DNA of 64,000 nucleotides. It comes from Ketobacter sp. MCCC 1A13808 (lineage in GTDB: Bacteria; Pseudomonadota; Gammaproteobacteria; Pseudomonadales; Ketobacteraceae). The notes below the pieces were generated by a model. It was not told where the DNA came from, ran no database searches, and saw only the letters and a program-made list of their open reading frames with translations. The position numbers were made by a program, and so were the translations under genes. The number at the start of each line of letters is the position of its first letter. The first letter of the stretch is position 1. This document shows, piece after piece, positions 38,813-48,225 of this stretch. The stretch is taken from positions 496,001 through 560,000 of the forward strand of contig NZ_VRKW01000001.1 in NCBI RefSeq assembly GCF_009746715.1, written 5' to 3'.

Positions 38813-39179
38813 TTGTGTTGCCCTCTTTAACTAAGACCTGCCCTCAGATAATCAATACCAGCCACTCATCCGGATATGCGAGGTATATACGCATGACCAG
38901 AAGTGACTAGCCAGTCACAAATAATACCACCCACAGATAAAAATGTCCCACAACGGGCTGTGCGGCAGGGTTACGCGAAATCCAAGTCAAACTGCAGAGC
39001 AGTGGGCGGTCCAATTTCGGACACATGCGGGCAGGAGGGTTCGGGTTAGGAGGGTTCGGGTTAAACTGAAATTAGGTCGCTGCGAGCGCACGCGGCAACA
39101 TCAGCGACATGGGGTGTGCGTGCCCCCGCAGCATGCAGCGACGGGGGGGGGCAGCTTGAATCAGGTTCTAACCGGGCGT
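38813..39179. other. Non-coding region with short tandem repeat and G-run
   Basis: About 370 bases with no supported gene. The first part (38813-38940) is AT-rich and should carry the promoter of the dehydratase-like gene. The second part is G-rich: two adjacent copies of AGGAGGGTTCGGGTT (39033-39047 and 39048-39062) and a run of nine Gs (39143-39151). A 90-codon frame across it (38943-39212) has unlikely composition and is not called. Confidence 0.6.
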
Positions 39180-39527
39180 TTAACTGGCTTCCTGAGCAGT
39201 GGAACGGGTTGATTCCAGCGTGCTGCGATATTTCTCTGCTAAACGAATAAATTTTGGTGTTAGTCCCGCATCTTCATAGATCGGGTCGCCGTATTCATCC
39301 TGCGCAACCTGACGCCCCGCTTCGTAAGGGAACGCCTGGCTTAACTCAGCCAGTGCGTAACACAGCAAATCCGTCAGGATCTGATCTTCTGTGCAGTCGG
39401 GGTACATTTCTTTTAACGCGAGAATTTGAGCGGCTTCTCGCAACGGTAGGTGGATTGAGTATGTCTGGGGTGTACGCTCACCTTTGCTGTTCGTTTCCCA
39501 ATGTGCAACCAATTCTTGAATTCGCAT
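39180..39527 (-). CDS. Conserved hypothetical protein, possible ribbon-helix-helix fold
   Basis: A 115-residue protein of a family I recognise from Pseudomonas and relatives, where it sometimes carries the unproven label of type 1 pili tip component. The segment YSIHLPLREAAQILALKEMYPDCTEDQILTDLL (split here between residues 23 and 55) has the short strand followed by two helices of an RHH-type DNA-binding unit, and EYGDPIYEDAGLTPKF is conserved toward the end. No signal peptide is present, which argues against a pilus protein. GGGAGAG precedes the ATG. A small regulator is a fair guess. Confidence 0.75.
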   Translation of the reverse strand: MRIQELVAHWETNSKGERTPQTYSIHLPLREAAQILALKEMYPDCTEDQILTDLLCYALAELSQAFPYEAGRQVAQDEYGDPIYEDAGLTPKFIRLAEKYRSTLESTRSTAQEAS

Positions 39528-39729
39528 TTCGCTCTCCCGAATCGCTATATGGATTCTTCTACTGCGGTGACATGTACCGATTTACGACCATGAATTCAGA
39601 TTTTCACTCAAATTAGTTTAGCCTCAATCCCGCAACACTTTTAGGTATTTTTCACATTTAATGGTAAACAATTCTTATATGCCATAAATTTGTGCACTCC
39701 GGAATATACCTCACCAAAATGGGCTGGCT

Positions 39730-40500
39730 ATGTTAATTACTTGTGAAAAGAAAGGTCCAGTTACGATCATTACACTAAACCGCAACGACGTACGCAACGC
39801 GGTGAACGGACCGACTGCCGCCGAACTCAGCGCCGCCTTTCGTGCCTTCGATGCAGATAATTCCGCACAGGTGGCGGTTCTCTACGGCGGTGATAATTTT
39901 TGCGCCGGAGCCGACCTCAAGGCATTTGCAGACGCCAAAAATGCCAATCAATTGTCTGCTCAAGGCGATGCGCCGATGGGGCCCAGCCGTATGCTGTTAT
40001 CCAAACCGGTGATTGCCGCGATCGAAGGCTATGCAGTTGCAGGCGGACTGGAGCTGGCATTGTGGTGCGATTTAAGAGTGGCTGCCAAAGACGCGACATT
40101 CGGGGTATTCTGTCGGCGTTTCGGTGTTCCCCTGATTGACGGAGGCACGATACGTCTGCCCCGCCTTATCGGTATGAGTCGAGCGATGGACCTGATTCTG
40201 ACCGGCAGAGCAGTGCAAGCGCCGGAAGCCTTCGATATCGGCCTGATAAACCGAATATGTGATCCTGGAAACAGCTTGGAGATCGCGGAACAGTTAGCAC
40301 GCGAAATCAGCTTGTTTCCGGCGTTGTGCATGCGCAGCGACCGCATGAGCGCCTATGAACAGTGGGACTTAGATCGGGAAGCTGCATTCGCAAATGAATT
40401 CAAACGCGGGCTGTCGGTCATAGAAAGCGGTGAAACCCTGGCTGGAGCCAACCGATTTAAGAGCGGACTTGGACACCACGGGCAATTTGAAAAAGAGTAG
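39730..40500 (+). CDS. Enoyl-CoA hydratase/isomerase family protein
   Basis: A 256-residue crotonase-fold protein. The oxyanion-hole segments are FCAGADLKAF (about 57-66) and EGYAVAGGLELALWCDLRVA (about 99-118), the latter with the usual first catalytic Glu (GGLELA). At the second catalytic position the typical Glu is replaced in VPLIDGGTIRLPR, so it may act as an isomerase or on a different acyl-CoA rather than as a standard hydratase. miaE starts eight bases after its stop, so they are co-transcribed, though their roles do not obviously connect. The dehydratase-like gene is divergent, about 900 bases away. Confidence 0.88.
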   Translation: MLITCEKKGPVTIITLNRNDVRNAVNGPTAAELSAAFRAFDADNSAQVAVLYGGDNFCAGADLKAFADAKNANQLSAQGDAPMGPSRMLLSKPVIAAIEGYAVAGGLELALWCDLRVAAKDATFGVFCRRFGVPLIDGGTIRLPRLIGMSRAMDLILTGRAVQAPEAFDIGLINRICDPGNSLEIAEQLAREISLFPALCMRSDRMSAYEQWDLDREAAFANEFKRGLSVIESGETLAGANRFKSGLGHHGQFEKE

Positions 40501-40508
40501 TACACAAT

Positions 40509-41081
40509 ATGTATCAATTAAAAATAGCCACCGACCCAGCGTGGGTGGATGTGGTATTGAACGATTTTGACCGATTTTTGCTGGACCATGCCTCTTGTGA
40601 GAAAAAAGCCTCGAGCATGGCGATGACTCTGGTATCTCACTATCCGGATCGTACGGAACTGGTCACTGCCATGACCGAACTGGCGATCGAAGAACTGAAT
40701 CACTTCAAAGAAGTAGTGCGCTACATTTTATCCCGTAATCTGCGCTTGGCTGCGGATCAGAAAGACCCCTATGTGGCCGAATTTTTCCGGCATACCCGAA
40801 AAGGAAGGGAGCCTTATTTCCTGGATCGCTTGATTGTCGCCAGCATAGTAGAGGCACGCGGCCACGAACGCTTCGGATTAATCGCCGAAGCGCTTGCGGA
40901 AGGCCCGCTAAAACAGTTTTATAAAGCCATCACCACCTCCGAAGGACGGCACCTGGATCTATTCCATAAGCTGGCGTATACCTATTTCCCACAAGCCGAA
41001 GTAACAACTCGGACAGAGGAACTACTCACTATAGAAGCGGATATTATTTCGAGGTTACCCCATCGCGCAGCTTTACATTAG
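40509..41081 (+). CDS. miaE: tRNA-(ms2io6A)-hydroxylase
   Basis: A 190-residue diiron monooxygenase that hydroxylates the isopentenyl group of ms2i6A at position 37 of tRNAs reading U-initial codons. The diiron ligands of the ferritin-like fold are visible as E in DHASCEKKASS, ELAIEELNHF, ASIVEARGHERF and TSEGRHLDLF. It lies between the enoyl-CoA hydratase gene and a glycosyltransferase-like gene with gaps of 8 and 11 bases. Oxygen is a substrate, which fits an aerobic host. Confidence 0.88.
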   Translation: MYQLKIATDPAWVDVVLNDFDRFLLDHASCEKKASSMAMTLVSHYPDRTELVTAMTELAIEELNHFKEVVRYILSRNLRLAADQKDPYVAEFFRHTRKGREPYFLDRLIVASIVEARGHERFGLIAEALAEGPLKQFYKAITTSEGRHLDLFHKLAYTYFPQAEVTTRTEELLTIEADIISRLPHRAALH

Positions 41082-41092
41082 GTATCGGTTAC

Positions 41093-42472
41093 GTGTCCCA
41101 GAGTAACAAGGTGATTGAAAAATACCTACGCCACTACGCCGAACCTAATACCGATCTAAGTCAAATTTTGCCTTTGCAGAAAAGCAGGGTTTACCGGCAA
41201 GCCGTGGTAATACCGGCCTTCAATGAGTCCGGTGCATTCATCACCCGGTTGCAGGGGTTGCGCTCGAATCAGCTTACGCTATTTATTATTGTATTGAACG
41301 GATCGGAGGACCGAACCGAAGAGGATCTCCGGAACACCCTAATGCCGTTACGGCACCTGCAATCCACACAAAAGTCCACGCTGCCACTGCAAGCCAACAA
41401 CAAGGCCGGCCTGCCGCTGTATTTTTTTCAGCAACCGACGCATGATTTTTTAGTGCTTGATCTGATAAGCCGGCAACCCGGTAGCCAGTCTCATTACGGC
41501 GTGGGGTACGCGCGCAAATTCGGAATGGATTGCTGTTTGTGGCTATACCACCAACGACGGCTGTTCAGCCCCTTTGTACGCAACACCGATGCAGATGTAA
41601 GCTGGCCTGCTGACTACCTGACGTCTATTCCGGAGCCGATTCTGAGCAGCGATAAAGCGAGTGCACTGCTGTATCCGTTCCAGCATACAGCAGTGCAAGC
41701 GGATGACACTGATGCATGCGAAGCTGCCGCCTTGTATGACTGCTGGTTACGATATTACGTTGCCGGTTTACGATGGGCACAATCTCCCTGGGCCTTTCAC
41801 ACCGTGGGCAGTACCCTTGTAATTCATCTGCAACACTACGCAATACAACGGGGATTCCCAAAACGACAAGCAGGTGAAGATTTTTATCTACTGAACAAGT
41901 TAGCTAAAAGTGGCGACATCATACAATTAACAAAGCCGGTGCTCGGATTGAGCAACCGCAGCTCGGCCAGGACTCCATTCGGAACCGGTAAATCCATTAG
42001 CATTATTAAATCGGATTCCCAAGCGTCCTGGCGATTTTATCATCCGGATATTTTTAAACAATTGCGCTATTGGCAGCAGCGACTTGCCACGCTATACAGC
42101 CCTACCACCGCAAACAACAAGGTGGGCGAAACACTACCAGAGCTGCCGCCCTTCCCACAGGAATTCACACCCATCCATAGCGCGTTAACAGCACTGAAGA
42201 TCGACAAGCTGCTGTTGCACGGCCGCACCCACAGCGGGAATCAGGCGGCTTTTCTGCGCCACATGAATATTGGCTTCGATGCTTCAACCACCCGAAAATG
42301 TGTGCATTGGTTACGGGATCACTACTTCCCCTCTTTAACGTTTTCCTACCTGTGTGAACAAATCAATGCAGGAACAATCCCGTTCATTCCCGCCCCACCC
42401 TCCCGGATAAGCTCGGCCACTGAACTGAGCATCTACATGCGCCAACTGGAGTCCAACACTGCTGTGCCCTGA
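41093..42472 (+). CDS. Glycosyltransferase-2-like protein, unknown substrate
   Basis: A 459-residue protein that starts with GTG (41093), 11 bases after miaE. The N-terminal part has a GT-A family 2 look: VVIPAFNESGAF (about 38-49), LFIIVLNGSEDRTEED, the acidic NTDADVSW (DxD-like, about 164-171) and, further on, AGEDFYLLNKLAKSG (about 260-274), as in many GT2 enzymes. The last third is not recognised. No membrane helices are evident. It is the third gene of the ECH-miaE unit. A sugar transfer reaction is likely but the donor and acceptor cannot be told. Confidence 0.7.
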   Translation: MSQSNKVIEKYLRHYAEPNTDLSQILPLQKSRVYRQAVVIPAFNESGAFITRLQGLRSNQLTLFIIVLNGSEDRTEEDLRNTLMPLRHLQSTQKSTLPLQANNKAGLPLYFFQQPTHDFLVLDLISRQPGSQSHYGVGYARKFGMDCCLWLYHQRRLFSPFVRNTDADVSWPADYLTSIPEPILSSDKASALLYPFQHTAVQADDTDACEAAALYDCWLRYYVAGLRWAQSPWAFHTVGSTLVIHLQHYAIQRGFPKRQAGEDFYLLNKLAKSGDIIQLTKPVLGLSNRSSARTPFGTGKSISIIKSDSQASWRFYHPDIFKQLRYWQQRLATLYSPTTANNKVGETLPELPPFPQEFTPIHSALTALKIDKLLLHGRTHSGNQAAFLRHMNIGFDASTTRKCVHWLRDHYFPSLTFSYLCEQINAGTIPFIPAPPSRISSATELSIYMRQLESNTAVP

Positions 42473-42552
42473 ACCAGCTCGAAGCAGCGCTACGCGAACG
42501 AGCGACAGGCTGATAACATACGACTTCTATTTGCAGAAGAGGTTTACATCAG

Positions 42553-43341
42553 ATGGCGTTAACCACCGCGTTAATCACCGGCGCCTCCAGCGGAATCGGC
42601 TACGAAATCAGTAAATTGCTGGCAGAACAAGGCCACGACCTTGTGTTGGTAGCCCGTCGTGAAGAGCACCTGAACCAGTTCGCTGCCTCATTGAGAAAAG
42701 ATTTTGCAATTGAGGTGCGGGTAATCGCAATTGATATTACTCAACTGGAGAAAATCGACAGGTTATATGACACGCTGCGGAAGGAAAATATTCCGGTGGA
42801 CATTCTGGTTAATAATGCCGGCCTGGGTGTGTGGGGTGCATTTACTGCGAACGACACCGACGCTGAAATCAATCAGATTCAACTTAACATTACCGCACTG
42901 ACCTACCTCACTAAGCTGTTTGCCACCGACATGGTCAAACGCGGGCTGGGTAAAATCCTCAATATCGCGTCCGTTGCGGGATTCATGCCGTCGCCCTATA
43001 TGGCGGTCTACAATGCTTCGAAAGCGTATGTGGTATCGTTCAGTGAAGCACTCAGGGTGGAGCTAAAGGGCACCGGCGTCAGCGTCACCGTGAGTTGTCC
43101 CGGCCCTACTGCTTCGGAATTCCATCAGACTGCCGGAACCGACAACCTCAAACTCCTTAAATTGTTACCGGCCATGAGTTGCGAACAAGTGGCAAGAGTT
43201 TCTGTGGCCGGCATGCATAAGCGTAAAGCACTGGTTGTACCAGGCGTCATCAACCGGGTTATGACACTACTACCACGCATCGCTCCACGCTGGTTGGTGG
43301 CATTTACTTTGAAATTGATTTTTAAACCACCCAAGCGTTAA
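42553..43341 (+). CDS. Short-chain dehydrogenase/reductase
   Basis: A 262-residue classical SDR of the DltE/YqjQ-like group. The NAD(P) motif TGASSGIG (9-16), NNAG, catalytic Ser in NIASVAGF, and Tyr/Lys in YNASKAYV are all present. VARREEH after the second strand suggests NADPH preference. The last 40 residues are hydrophobic and basic (LVAFTLKLIFKPPKR), pointing to membrane association. The substrate is unknown; lipid or steroid-like alcohols are likely for this group. It converges with the cNMP-GGDEF gene with two bases between the stops. Confidence 0.88.
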   Translation: MALTTALITGASSGIGYEISKLLAEQGHDLVLVARREEHLNQFAASLRKDFAIEVRVIAIDITQLEKIDRLYDTLRKENIPVDILVNNAGLGVWGAFTANDTDAEINQIQLNITALTYLTKLFATDMVKRGLGKILNIASVAGFMPSPYMAVYNASKAYVVSFSEALRVELKGTGVSVTVSCPGPTASEFHQTAGTDNLKLLKLLPAMSCEQVARVSVAGMHKRKALVVPGVINRVMTLLPRIAPRWLVAFTLKLIFKPPKR

Positions 43342-43343
43342 AG

Positions 43344-44342
43344 CTAAAACAACTGGATCACATAACGGTTGCGGCCGCCTTTTTTCGCTAGATACAGAGC
43401 CTGATCGGCTCGCTCAATCGCTGCATCTACGGTTTCTGACGAATTCACCGTGGAAATGCCCAAAGAGACTGTTACCGACGGGAGCGATTGTGCGTGATCG
43501 GGAGCAATCTGGCAGCGTTCGACGGCGCTCCGTAAACGCTCCGCAACAACTTCTGCCTGCTTCACCGGTGTGAACGGCAAAAACACAATAAACTCTTCGC
43601 CACCAAACCGAGCCACGCTATCGCTCGGACGTAAACTTTGCCGAATCGTACGTGCAACCATCTGCAACACCAGGTCACCGGATTGATGCCCGTAATGATC
43701 GTTGTACAACTTGAAACGGTCCACATCGACCATCAGCACAGCCAGCGGCATAATATCTGACAAGCTACGGTCATCCAGAGATGCGATGTATTCCTGCAAC
43801 CAGCGCCGATTATTTAGTCCGGTTAGTGCATCGCTATTCGCAGCATGCTGCTGCTCTTTTTCTTTACAACGGGTAATCGTCATGAGGTCGTTGCCGGAGC
43901 GTAACCGGTCGGACAGAAAGCGCAGTAGATTTCGGCACAGGCTATGGGAAGAGTCGATCATTTGCCAGAGGATGTGGCTATCTAAAACGAGAATTTCGCT
44001 GGGTTCGATCACCGAGACATAAGCCGAAGGTTTACGTCCATCGAATACCGACATTTCACCAAGACATTCTCCGGGCCCCAGCTCAAGTAAAGGTGCCGAA
44101 TCCAGACTCTCGAGGCTGATCGAAACCCGTCCCGATAGCAATAAATACATACTGTCGTTACCCAGTTCGGGCCTTAGCAAAACAGCTCCGGAATCCAGGC
44201 ATTCCTTTCGGCAGCGATTCAGTAACGGACGGATGCAATTGAAATCCACTGCGTTAAATATCTTAAATTGCCGTAACTGCGCATCATCAACCGATTCGCC
44301 AGTCCGGATGTCGGAAGTAAGCACCATATTGACTACTTTCAT
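43344..44342 (-). CDS. Diguanylate cyclase with cyclic-nucleotide-binding domain
   Basis: A 332-residue soluble protein. An N-terminal cNMP-binding (CAP_ED) domain (about 25-145; LLSGRVSISLE and PGECLGEMSVFDGRKPSA) is joined to a GGDEF domain (about 170-332). The active site is intact (ARFGGEEFIVFLP) and an I-site RPSD lies five residues upstream. The phosphate-binding cassette of the first domain has ECLGEMSVFDGRKPSA in place of the usual E-x-x-R core, so real cyclic nucleotide binding is uncertain; redox or other ligands are possible. It joins a second signal input to c-di-GMP synthesis. Confidence 0.9.
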   Translation of the reverse strand: MKVVNMVLTSDIRTGESVDDAQLRQFKIFNAVDFNCIRPLLNRCRKECLDSGAVLLRPELGNDSMYLLLSGRVSISLESLDSAPLLELGPGECLGEMSVFDGRKPSAYVSVIEPSEILVLDSHILWQMIDSSHSLCRNLLRFLSDRLRSGNDLMTITRCKEKEQQHAANSDALTGLNNRRWLQEYIASLDDRSLSDIMPLAVLMVDVDRFKLYNDHYGHQSGDLVLQMVARTIRQSLRPSDSVARFGGEEFIVFLPFTPVKQAEVVAERLRSAVERCQIAPDHAQSLPSVTVSLGISTVNSSETVDAAIERADQALYLAKKGGRNRYVIQLF

Positions 44343-44528
44343 AATAGAGTGCCTTTTACAGCACTTTCACTCAATGAGCCCTACAGCCCTATTGCGACGA
44401 GCGCTCATTTTTCGGTTGCCTGTCCGTTTATAGTTGCCGCCAAACGCCTCGAACGCAACCTGCAATGATTAAAAATAGAACAAGCCTCTCAGTATAAATG
44501 GAATTGTGTCCCGACTTTGAATAGAAGT

Positions 44529-46016
44529 TTATTTTAACAACAAACGATCCAGCTCCTGCGTTAACTGTATTAGTTTCACCGGTTTGCCTACCACACCGCT
44601 CATACCGGCATCGTAAATACGCTTGCGGTCTCCATCCAGCACACTTGCGGTCATTGCCAGTATTGGCGTCGCCCGGTTCAGGCCTTTGCCGCACAAAATC
44701 TTTTTGCTTGCCGCCAGGCCGTCCAGCACCGGCATTTCTATGTCCATAATAATCAGGTCATAGATCTGATTATTGGCGGCTTCAATAGCAGCCGCACCGT
44801 CGTTAACGATATCGGTCTCGATACCCAATTTACTCAGTATTTTGCACGCGACACGTTGATTAATCACGTTATCCTCCGCCAGCAATACTTTCTTTTGGTA
44901 GTTCTTGCTTGCCAGTAACTCTTCATTACGAGGTTCGTCGACAGGATCAGTCGCCTTGAGCGGTAGCGTAATAATAAAAGAAGCGCCTTTGTCCTGCTCA
45001 CTTTCCACTTCCAGGTAGCCATCCATCAAATCCACCAGGTCTTTACAAATGGTCAATCCCAGACCGGTGCCACCATAATTCCGGCTCGTCGTAATATCCG
45101 CCTGCTCGAAAGACTCGAAAATTTTGTCAATACGGTCTTTCGGAATACCGATCCCGGTGTCGTGTACTTCGATTACGATGTTATAACGTTGCTCATCTAT
45201 CTGATCGTATCCGACTTCAATGTCCACATGCCCTTCGCCGGTGAATTTGATCGCGTTGGTGAGTAAATTCATGATGATTTGACGGATACGCCCGGCATCA
45301 CCCAATAAAAATTCCGGTGTACCGTCTTCAATTTTGATGTTGACTTCAACGTGCTTTTCGAGGGCATAAACCCGATTAATTTCGCTGGTTTCTTTTAACA
45401 GCCGATGCAAACTAAACGGCGCTTTCAATAGCTGCAAATAGCCGGCTTCTATTTTGGAAAGATCCAAAATATCATTAATGATATTCAACAGGGAATTGGA
45501 TGAACTTCCGATTAACCCCACCAGCTCCTCTTGCTCAGTATCCAGTGCAGTATCATGAAGCAGCTGGGCGCTGGCGATGATCCCGTTCATAGGGGTGCGT
45601 ATCTCATGGCTCATGCTGGCCAGAAAAACCGATTTGGCTCTGGACGCCACCTCTGCGGATTCTTTCGCGTGTAACAGGTCGCGATTTAGATTTTCCAGCT
45701 TTTTCGCCAGCTTGGCCTGTTCCTGCAGCTTGGCCCGGAAGCCCGCATCCAATTCGGCAGAATCCTCTTGCTCTGACCATCGCTGCTCAATAATTTCACT
45801 GAAAGTTTGTTCCGCACGATCCCGGTACAGCACGCCTAAATAGTTTTCCAGTGTATCAAGATAACGGTTCAGATCGGCGAACGAATCCACCAGCACCTGA
45901 CCATCGTCAAGTCGCTGCAGACCGGATTCCACCAGCATGAAATCAATAACTTCATCACTGCAGGACTCTGCCAGTATTACTACGTGGCTACTCACCAATT
46001 TCGACCAAATAGACAT
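44529..46016 (-). CDS. Hybrid sensor histidine kinase/response regulator
   Basis: A 495-residue cytoplasmic hybrid kinase. A short N-terminal region (1-95) of unclear fold precedes a coiled coil (about 92-128), the HisKA domain with H137 in [11 protein letters not shown], a HATPase domain (about 245-360; [27 protein letters not shown]), and a C-terminal receiver domain with D425 in [12 protein letters not shown]. There is no HPt domain, so phosphate must pass to a separate HPt protein. No membrane helices are seen. It lies about 190 bases upstream of the cNMP-GGDEF gene on the same strand, so the two could share a pathway. Confidence 0.92.
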   Translation of the reverse strand: MSIWSKLVSSHVVILAESCSDEVIDFMLVESGLQRLDDGQVLVDSFADLNRYLDTLENYLGVLYRDRAEQTFSEIIEQRWSEQEDSAELDAGFRAKLQEQAKLAKKLENLNRDLLHAKESAEVASRAKSVFLASMSHEIRTPMNGIIASAQLLHDTALDTEQEELVGLIGSSSNSLLNIINDILDLSKIEAGYLQLLKAPFSLHRLLKETSEINRVYALEKHVEVNIKIEDGTPEFLLGDAGRIRQIIMNLLTNAIKFTGEGHVDIEVGYDQIDEQRYNIVIEVHDTGIGIPKDRIDKIFESFEQADITTSRNYGGTGLGLTICKDLVDLMDGYLEVESEQDKGASFIITLPLKATDPVDEPRNEELLASKNYQKKVLLAEDNVINQRVACKILSKLGIETDIVNDGAAAIEAANNQIYDLIIMDIEMPVLDGLAASKKILCGKGLNRATPILAMTASVLDGDRKRIYDAGMSGVVGKPVKLIQLTQELDRLLLK

Positions 46017-46177
46017 ATAATCTCGTTTAACTTACCCGCTTTAACGCTACAGGCCAGTTAAAAACCTAACCACAAGCGTAACAACAATATCCCGAGTACA
46101 ATCAGACAATATCGCCTGTCTTCTCTGTTAAAGTGTAGACACTAATTTTGACTTTGAACTTAGATAAGGAAACCGGA

Positions 46178-46867
46178 TTGACTACACCCGAAATACCCAT
46201 CGAACCTGCCGCTACCATCATTCTGGTCAAAGATGACATTGGTGGGCCTAAGGTATTGATGCAGCAACGAAATCCGGAGGCAGTCTTTGTCGGCGGTGCC
46301 TGGGTGTTCCCGGGTGGCAAACTCGATAAGGAAGACTACGATCGACACTGGGAAACCCTGTGCCCGGTCAATACCGCAAAAGCGGATCGCCTGCTCCAGG
46401 TCGAACGCCAAGCCTATGCATTCTGGGTAGGTGCGATTCGGGAGCTGGTGGAAGAAGCGGGTATTCTGTTGGCAACGGATAGCGAAAAGTTCACAGGGCC
46501 GGAGCAGGCACTTGCTGCCCAAACCTTTCTGGCGGCACGCCCCGATCAGTTCCTGCAGTATTGTCAGGCTAATGAACTCACTCTCGACTCCCGCAAACTA
46601 AAGTATTTAAGTCGCTGGATTACTCCGGTAGGCAATCCTAAGCGCTATGACACCCGTTTTTTTCTCGCGCCCTGGCCCGAAGGACAAGAACCAAAGCAAG
46701 ATGGTATCGAAGCAATCAATACCTGCTGGGTTTCCCCGGAAGACGCTTTGGCGCATCATAAGAAAGGAGAGTGGGTATTGGTGTTGCCCACGGTGATGAC
46801 TTTACAGCAATTATGCGGATTTACGGATCGTGCGACACTGCTGAAAAACAATGGCCAATCGCTTTAA
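46178..46867 (+). CDS. NUDIX hydrolase (NUDT19-like)
   Basis: A 229-residue NUDIX protein. The NUDIX box is interrupted by an insertion of about 35 residues: GAWVFPGGKLDKED is followed much later by AIRELVEEAGILLA with the metal-binding REL-x-EE core. This build is seen in NUDT19-type enzymes that act on CoA derivatives; the substrate here is inference. The TTG at 46178 is taken as start because AAGGA lies seven bases upstream; a TTG at 46148 would be ten residues longer. The MBL-fold gene follows 44 bases later on the same strand. Confidence 0.82.
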   Translation: MTTPEIPIEPAATIILVKDDIGGPKVLMQQRNPEAVFVGGAWVFPGGKLDKEDYDRHWETLCPVNTAKADRLLQVERQAYAFWVGAIRELVEEAGILLATDSEKFTGPEQALAAQTFLAARPDQFLQYCQANELTLDSRKLKYLSRWITPVGNPKRYDTRFFLAPWPEGQEPKQDGIEAINTCWVSPEDALAHHKKGEWVLVLPTVMTLQQLCGFTDRATLLKNNGQSL

Positions 46868-46911
46868 ACCAAGCATTACAATCCCGGGAAGCAAAGGGGT
46901 AAGGAAAATAG

Positions 46912-47751
46912 ATGTCGAGTATTATTCACGGTGAAGCCACGGTTCTGTCCCAGAGAGTTCGTAGAATTACAGCGCCCAATCCCGGCATGATGACCGGACC
47001 GGGCACGAACACGTATCTGGTGGGTAACCAGGAACTTGCTGTAATAGACCCCGGCCCCGCCATTGAGTCCCATGTCGACGCCATTATTGCGGCGGCGTCA
47101 GCGCTGCAAGCACCGGTACGCTGGATCCTATGCACTCATACTCACATGGATCACTCCCCGGCCGCCAATCAGCTGCGGGAGGCCACAGGTGGACGGGTCA
47201 TCGGCATGCGTGCCGCTAACCTCAACGCACAGGATCCGGCCTTCGCACCTGATCAGATCTGGGGTGACGGGGATTTCATCGAGACCGAAGAATATCGACT
47301 GCAAGCGATTCATACTCCGGGACACGCTTCTAACCATTTATGCTTCTATCTTGAGCAGGAATCCCTGCTGTTCACCGGTGATCATATTATGCAAGGGTCA
47401 ACGGTGGTGATCATGCCACCGGATGGTGATATGCAAGCCTATCTGCGTTCGTTACGCAAGCTGAAGAAGATAACGCTAGCTCAATTGGCTCCCGCTCACG
47501 GTTCATTGATAGAGCACCCCGAAGCGATTATTGAAGGTTTAATCCAACACAGACTCATGCGCGAGAAAAAGGTAATCAGCAGTCTTCAAGCGAATCCGGA
47601 CCTCGATCTTGAGCACCTGACACCACTGGTATACGACGATGTACCCCCCTATTTACACGGAATAGCCCGATTTTCATTACTGGCTCACCTGCAAAAGCTT
47701 GAGAAAGAATCGCTCGCCAGTGAACATCAAGGCGTGTGGGTATGGAACTGA
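46912..47751 (+). CDS. Metallo-beta-lactamase-fold hydrolase (LACTB2-like)
   Basis: A 279-residue MBL-fold hydrolase. The metal motif THTHMDHSPAAN (HxHxDH, about 78-89), TPGHASNHLCFYL, FTGDHIMQGSTVV and a late His in PAHG are all present. The overall sequence is like human LACTB2 and bacterial relatives, whose known activities include ribonuclease and thioester hydrolysis. It is probably co-transcribed with the NUDIX gene, and AAGGA lies just before the ATG. The C-terminal part forms a winged-helix-like tail. Confidence 0.88.
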   Translation: MSSIIHGEATVLSQRVRRITAPNPGMMTGPGTNTYLVGNQELAVIDPGPAIESHVDAIIAAASALQAPVRWILCTHTHMDHSPAANQLREATGGRVIGMRAANLNAQDPAFAPDQIWGDGDFIETEEYRLQAIHTPGHASNHLCFYLEQESLLFTGDHIMQGSTVVIMPPDGDMQAYLRSLRKLKKITLAQLAPAHGSLIEHPEAIIEGLIQHRLMREKKVISSLQANPDLDLEHLTPLVYDDVPPYLHGIARFSLLAHLQKLEKESLASEHQGVWVWN

Positions 47752-47775
47752 TAGAGCCCTTTTGCCTCGCGACCG

Positions 47776-47964
47776 CTAACGCTTCCTGCCTTTCTTAGGG
47801 CCTGGTCCCTTGCTACCTCCCTTACCTTTTTTGGTTTTTGGCCAACTGTTCCAACCCATCGCGGTTTGAAATTGCTTGCGCACCTCTTTGGCGGCTTTTT
47901 CCTTACGCTCAGGGGCGAGCCTTTCCCGCGCGGAGTCAAAATCCACTACATTTTCATCGGACAC
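47776..47964 (-). CDS. Small basic protein, unknown function
   Basis: A 62-residue protein starting at GTG with GAGG eight bases upstream. The N-terminal MSDENVVDFDSARERL is acidic, then the sequence becomes strongly basic and ends in a Lys/Gly-rich tail (KKGKGGSKGPGPKKGRKR), suggesting nucleic acid or ribosome contact. Similar short proteins starting with VVDFDSAR exist in other gammaproteobacteria, without known role. It converges with the MBL-fold gene, 24 bases apart. A longer frame on the same strand in another phase (47727-47939) is not supported. Confidence 0.7.
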   Translation of the reverse strand: MSDENVVDFDSARERLAPERKEKAAKEVRKQFQTAMGWNSWPKTKKGKGGSKGPGPKKGRKR

Positions 47965-48225
47965 AATCGGAACCTCACACTCATATCAATCAACGCAATA
48001 TTAACCTGGATTATAGACAACCAGTCCACCGATTCGCTCCCGCGAAGCCACTACCAATCTCATTTGTACAACCTTCATGAACAGAATGGCAACTGAAATT
48101 GAAAACAATATAAGGTAACATCCAGCCCTATTCGTTAGTGAAGCAGTTCGTCAGCCGAGGGCAACGACGATCATTACGGGTTTCGGGAAAAGGATGCCTA
48201 GTGCGTCCATTAAGTAAGGTGTTCA

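Noticed and set aside
38943-39212. 89-codon frame across the G-rich region
   Set aside because: Arg/Gly-rich from simple repeats; overlaps the end of a real gene on the other strand.
47727-47939. Alternative minus-strand frame overlapping the small basic protein
   Set aside because: The GTG-started frame at 47964 has a proper GAGG site and a plausible N-terminus.
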